Part shown: positions 14,137 to 16,153 of the stretch, piece by piece
Layout of the letters: the number at the start of each line of letters is the position of its first letter
Numbering within the stretch: position 1 is the stretch's first letter
NCBI GenBank assembly: GCA_900542115.1
Contig: UQMC01000034.1
Span: 1 to 16,153 of the forward strand
DNA: 16,153 bases
Direction: 5' to 3'
Source: an uncultured Oscillibacter sp.
GTDB lineage: Bacteria > Bacillota > Clostridia > Oscillospirales > Oscillospiraceae
The notes under the pieces: model-generated
The model's input: the letters and a program-made list of their open reading frames with translations, nothing else
Told to the model about the DNA's origin: nothing
Database searches by the model: none
Position numbers and translations under genes: made by a program

Positions 14137-14243
14137 TCCTTCAGCGCTCCCTTCTGTCCCGGCTTCAGTAAAACGCCCACCGTCAGCGCCGCCACGGCAC
14201 CCAGCACCATAAGCGCGGCGATGAGCTTTCTTACGATTTTCAT
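14133..14243 (-). CDS. 36-residue small membrane protein, first gene of the GntR/ABC operon
   Basis: Starts MKIVRKLIAALMVLGAVAAL, continues TVGVLLKPGQKGALKE: a short basic N-terminus, one membrane helix (about 7-26) and a Lys-rich polar tail. ATG at 14243 has GGAGG 6 nt upstream, the best ribosome site of the region, and it is the first start codon after the consensus promoter and operator. It overlaps the 28-residue gene by 4 bp. No family recognised; it could be a small accessory subunit or sensor for the ABC transporter. Position and ribosome site are the main support. Confidence 0.65.
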   Translation of the reverse strand: MKIVRKLIAALMVLGAVAALTVGVLLKPGQKGALKE

Positions 14244-14260
14244 ATTGCTCCTCCAAACCG

Positions 14261-14295
14261 TATTAACTGTACTATGTGTGTTAGTACAGTTAATA
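14261..14295. promoter_or_regulatory. GntR/YtrA-type operator, perfect 35-bp inverted repeat
   Basis: TATTAACTGTACTA (14261-14274), spacer TGTGTGT, TAGTACAGTTAATA (14282-14295): 14-bp arms without a mismatch. It overlaps the -10 box and start region of the promoter at 14292-14320. A GTACTA/TAGTAC core with a short spacer is what I recall for YtrA-type sites. It is the likely binding site of the GntR protein encoded in the same operon. Confidence 0.8.
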
Positions 14296-14320
14296 TAACA
14301 CGATGCCGCGCCCCTGTCAA
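14292..14320 (-). promoter_or_regulatory. Consensus sigma-A promoter of the small-peptide/GntR/ABC operon
   Basis: Minus-strand -35 TTGACA (14315-14320), 17-nt spacer, -10 TATATT (14292-14297). One mismatch to consensus in twelve. The adjacent operator would block it, so the operon is probably strong when derepressed. Confidence 0.85.
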
Positions 14321-14405
14321 TCCCATTTCAAAAAATATTTTCCAATCGCTCTCCGCCCGTTTTCGCTCCCCTTTTCACTTTACATGATAAAAAATAAGAG
14401 GTTTT

Positions 14406-14442
14406 TTGCATTTTTCTCTTTACAACAGGATATTCCTATGAT
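14406..14442 (+). promoter_or_regulatory. Putative rpsO promoter region
   Basis: Two overlapping options: TTGCAT (14406-14411), 17 nt, GATATT (14429-14434); or a TATGAT -10 (14437-14442) without a clear -35. The region is AT-rich and lies about 110 bp before rpsO, back to back with the GntR/ABC promoter. Confidence 0.45.
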
Positions 14443-14453
14443 AAACTTGTTCA

Positions 14454-14530
14454 GCACGTAAACCGTGCACACTTCCGTGGCTTCGTTTTGCGGAGGCTTT
14501 CACCACTCCCATGGCGCAGTCTGCGGAGAA
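14454..14530 (+). other. Structured-looking rpsO 5' leader
   Basis: Several short complementary segments follow one another: GCACG/CGTGC (14454-14458 and 14464-14468), CTTCCG/CGGAGG with one G-U pair (14472-14477 and 14491-14496), an alternative GGAG/CTCC pairing (14492-14495 and 14506-14509) and CGCAG-T-CTGCG (14515-14525). S15 represses its own mRNA through leader structures in several bacterial groups, so this may be a feedback element. No known motif was identified. Confidence 0.35.
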
Positions 14531-14554
14531 TATTTTGAAAGGTGGAAATACACT

Positions 14555-14821
14555 ATGCTGCGTAAAGATCAGAAAACGGCCGTGATTGAGGCCAACCGTA
14601 CCCACGAGACCGACACCGGTTCCCCCGAGGTCCAGGTTGCCATCCTCACCGAGCGTATCAACATCCTCACCGAGCACATGCGCGCCAACCCCCAGGACAA
14701 GCACTCCAACCGTGGTCTGCTGAAGATGGTCGGTAAGCGCCGCAGCCTGCTGGACTATCTGCAGAAGAAGGATATCGAGCGCTATCGTGCCCTGATCGCC
14801 AAGCTGGGCATCCGTAAGTAA
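14555..14821 (+). CDS. rpsO: 30S ribosomal protein S15
   Basis: An 88-residue protein of exactly the usual S15 length, a primary 16S rRNA-binding protein of the small-subunit platform. Conserved blocks are visible: the TGSPEVQVA segment (21-29), [20 protein letters not shown] (38-57) with the DKHS-RG rRNA-contact loop, the RR-LLDYL helix (62-69) and the C-terminal [11 protein letters not shown] at 14555 is preceded by AAAGGTGG 10 nt upstream; a longer open frame upstream is not used. Codons are strongly biased to C/G endings as in a highly expressed gene. It is followed by a strong terminator and then pnp, a classic gene order. Confidence 0.97.
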   Translation: MLRKDQKTAVIEANRTHETDTGSPEVQVAILTERINILTEHMRANPQDKHSNRGLLKMVGKRRSLLDYLQKKDIERYRALIAKLGIRK

Positions 14822-14830
14822 GAAGCAACG

Positions 14831-14863
14831 AGGGTGACGGAGCAGTTCTCCGTCACCCTTTTC
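14831..14863 (+). terminator. rpsO terminator
   Basis: AGGGTGACGGAG (14831-14842) pairs perfectly with CTCCGTCACCCT (14848-14859) around CAGTT and is followed by TTTTCT. It lies 9 bp after the rpsO stop. Confidence 0.88.
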
Positions 14864-14897
14864 TGCGAATTTCAAGCATTTCCGCCGGGGGCCGTTG

Positions 14898-14952
14898 CTT
14901 TTTGTGTTTGAAACTGTGCCCGAAGCTCGGACATGGTTTCAAATACGAAAAG
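14898..14952 (+). promoter_or_regulatory. Long hairpin in the pnp leader
   Basis: Bases 14898-14914 pair with 14936-14952 over 17 consecutive positions (two G-U pairs). The stem continues with 14915-14918/14932-14935, one C-A mismatch, and 14920-14923/14927-14930 closing an AGC loop. That is 25 pairs in 55 nt, ending 36 nt before the pnp ATG. No T run follows, so it is not a terminator. In E. coli a pnp-leader duplex is cut by RNase III and then used for PNPase autoregulation; the analogy here is inference. Confidence 0.6.
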
Positions 14953-14988
14953 AGCCGCTCCCGAGCACCAAAGAAAAGGAGCAATCTT

Positions 14989-16153
14989 ATGTCAACCATT
15001 ATCACCCATCGTCAGTTCCCCGGCTACCACAAGTACGAGATGGAGCTGGCGGGCCGCCCCCTGACTCTGGAGGTCGGCAAGCTGGCGGAGCTGGCCAACG
15101 CCGCCGTTATGGTGGGCTACGGCGACACCCGCGTGCTGGTGTGCGCCACCGCCTCCGCCCGTCCCCGGGACGGTATCGACTTCTTCCCCCTGAGCGTGGA
15201 TTTTGAGGAGAAGATGTACTCCGTGGGCCGCATCCCCGGCAGCTTCAACCGCCGTGAGGGCCGCCCCGGTGAAAAGGGCATCCTGACCTCCCGCGTCATC
15301 GACCGCCCCATCCGTCCCCTGTTCCCCTATGACTTCCGCAACGATGTGTCCATTATGGCCACCGTCATGAGCGTGGACCATGACTGCTCTCCCGAGATCG
15401 CCGCCCTCATCGGCACCTCCGCCGCCCTCGCCATTTCCGACATTCCCTGGAACGGCCCTGTGGGCGCCGTGAAGATGGGCCTTGTGGACGGTGAACTGGT
15501 CATCAACCCCACCAGCGAGCAGCGCAAGGTCTCCGATCTGGACGTCACCGTGGTCTCCACCGGCAAGAAGGTGGTCATGATCGAGGCCGGCGCCAACGAG
15601 GTTCCCAACGATAAGATGTTCGAGGCCATCCAGAAGGCCCACGAGGAAAACCAGAAGCAGATCGAGCTCATCAATAAGATGGTCGCCGAGATCGGCAAGC
15701 CCAAGTTCGACTATCCTCACGCCGACTTCAACTACGAGCTGTTCAACAAGATCACCGCCGACTTCATGGACGAGGCCAAGGCCGCCATGGATACCGACGA
15801 TAAGAACGTCCGCGAGGCCCGCTGGAACGCCATGATCGAGCACTGGCACGAGAAGTACCTCGAGGAATATCCCAACATGGACCAGTACCTTGAGGAAATC
15901 ACCTATAAGTTCCAGAAGATGATTGTCAAGGAGTGGCTGCTGCAGGGCCACCGCGTGGATGGCCGCCAGAAAAACGAAATTCGTCCTCTGGCCGCCGAGG
16001 TGGGTGTACTGCCCCGGGTCCACGGCTCCGGCCTGTTCACCCGCGGCCAGACGCAGGTGCTCTCCGTCTGCACGCTGGACACTCTTTCCGCCTGCCAGAA
16101 ACTGGACACCATCTGGGAGGAGACCGAGAAGCGCTATATGCACCACTACAACT
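14989..16153 (+). CDS. pnp: Polyribonucleotide nucleotidyltransferase (PNPase), 5' part
   Basis: The first 388 residues of PNPase, a phosphorolytic 3'-to-5' exoribonuclease of RNA turnover; the rest runs off the window. The first RNase PH-like domain shows ANAAVMVGYGDTRVLVCATA (residues 36-55), DFFPLSVDFEEKMYSVGRIP near 65-84 and FNRREGRPGEKGILTSRVID near 87-106, followed by RPIRPLFP. The all-helical linker domain spans about 215-310. The second RNase PH domain begins RVDGRQKNEIRPLAAEVGVL, then RVHGSGLFTRGQTQVLSV. The ATG at 14989 has AAAGGAG about 7 nt upstream. No internal stop is seen. It lies 167 bp after rpsO, past its terminator. Confidence 0.97.
   Translation, partial: MSTIITHRQFPGYHKYEMELAGRPLTLEVGKLAELANAAVMVGYGDTRVLVCATASARPRDGIDFFPLSVDFEEKMYSVGRIPGSFNRREGRPGEKGILTSRVIDRPIRPLFPYDFRNDVSIMATVMSVDHDCSPEIAALIGTSAALAISDIPWNGPVGAVKMGLVDGELVINPTSEQRKVSDLDVTVVSTGKKVVMIEAGANEVPNDKMFEAIQKAHEENQKQIELINKMVAEIGKPKFDYPHADFNYELFNKITADFMDEAKAAMDTDDKNVREARWNAMIEHWHEKYLEEYPNMDQYLEEITYKFQKMIVKEWLLQGHRVDGRQKNEIRPLAAEVGVLPRVHGSGLFTRGQTQVLSVCTLDTLSACQKLDTIWEETEKRYMHHYN

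Noticed and set aside
14137..14256. N-terminal extension of the 28-residue peptide to 68 residues
   Set aside because: The extension is charged, lacks a ribosome site and lies in the shadow of the 36-residue gene, which has a strong site and a sensible membrane-protein composition.
14992..16146. Minus-strand open frame of 384 codons over pnp
   Set aside because: Shadow of the pnp coding frame, which matches PNPase throughout.
1..16153. CRISPR arrays, tRNA genes, insertion sequences, prophage
   Set aside because: No spaced direct repeats, cloverleaf-like segments, transposase or phage genes were seen.

Overview
This is a high-GC chromosomal window, most likely from a gut-type Clostridia of the Oscillospirales (Oscillospiraceae/Ruminococcaceae-like). 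The reasons are GC-rich third codon positions, consensus sigma-A promoters, strong AGGAGG-type ribosome sites, a T-box in front of ileS, a YtrA-type GntR/ABC operon, and the rpsO-pnp gene order. This placement is inference from gene content; no 16S or marker comparison was possible. No CRISPR array, tRNA, rRNA, transposase or phage gene was seen.

Region 1 (1-5100, minus strand) is a complete branched-chain amino-acid (HAAT/Liv) ABC transporter in the order livK-livH-livM-livG-livF. Three GC-rich inverted repeats lie between livK and livH. The last is followed by six U residues in the transcript and probably acts as a partial terminator, so that more binding protein than transporter core is made. 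Region 2 (5334-8710, minus) is a T-box-controlled unit: promoter, T-box leader, a 65-codon zinc-ribbon gene, then ileS and a strong bidirectional-type terminator.

Region 3 (8763-9483) is a compact unit I do not recognise. Two 57-residue paralogous proteins (about 61% identical) are encoded on the minus strand and flank a 72-residue XRE-family repressor gene on the plus strand. Two matching palindromes (ATGC-N7-GCAT) sit in the divergent promoter region exactly over the promoter elements. This is the best candidate here for an undescribed system.

Region 4 (9582-14320, minus) looks like one autoregulated envelope-type operon. A consensus promoter overlaps a perfect 35-bp inverted repeat. It is followed by two or three very small membrane peptides (the third apparently frameshifted at a G5 run), a YtrA-type GntR regulator, an ABC ATPase, a large ABC permease whose extreme C-terminus carries an IIGGADGPT motif, and a DUF218/YdcF-like membrane protein.

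Region 5 (14400-16153, plus) is rpsO, its terminator, and the 5' part of pnp, which runs off the window. A 55-nt nearly fully paired hairpin lies just upstream of pnp and recalls the RNase III-processed autoregulatory hairpin of enterobacterial pnp leaders.
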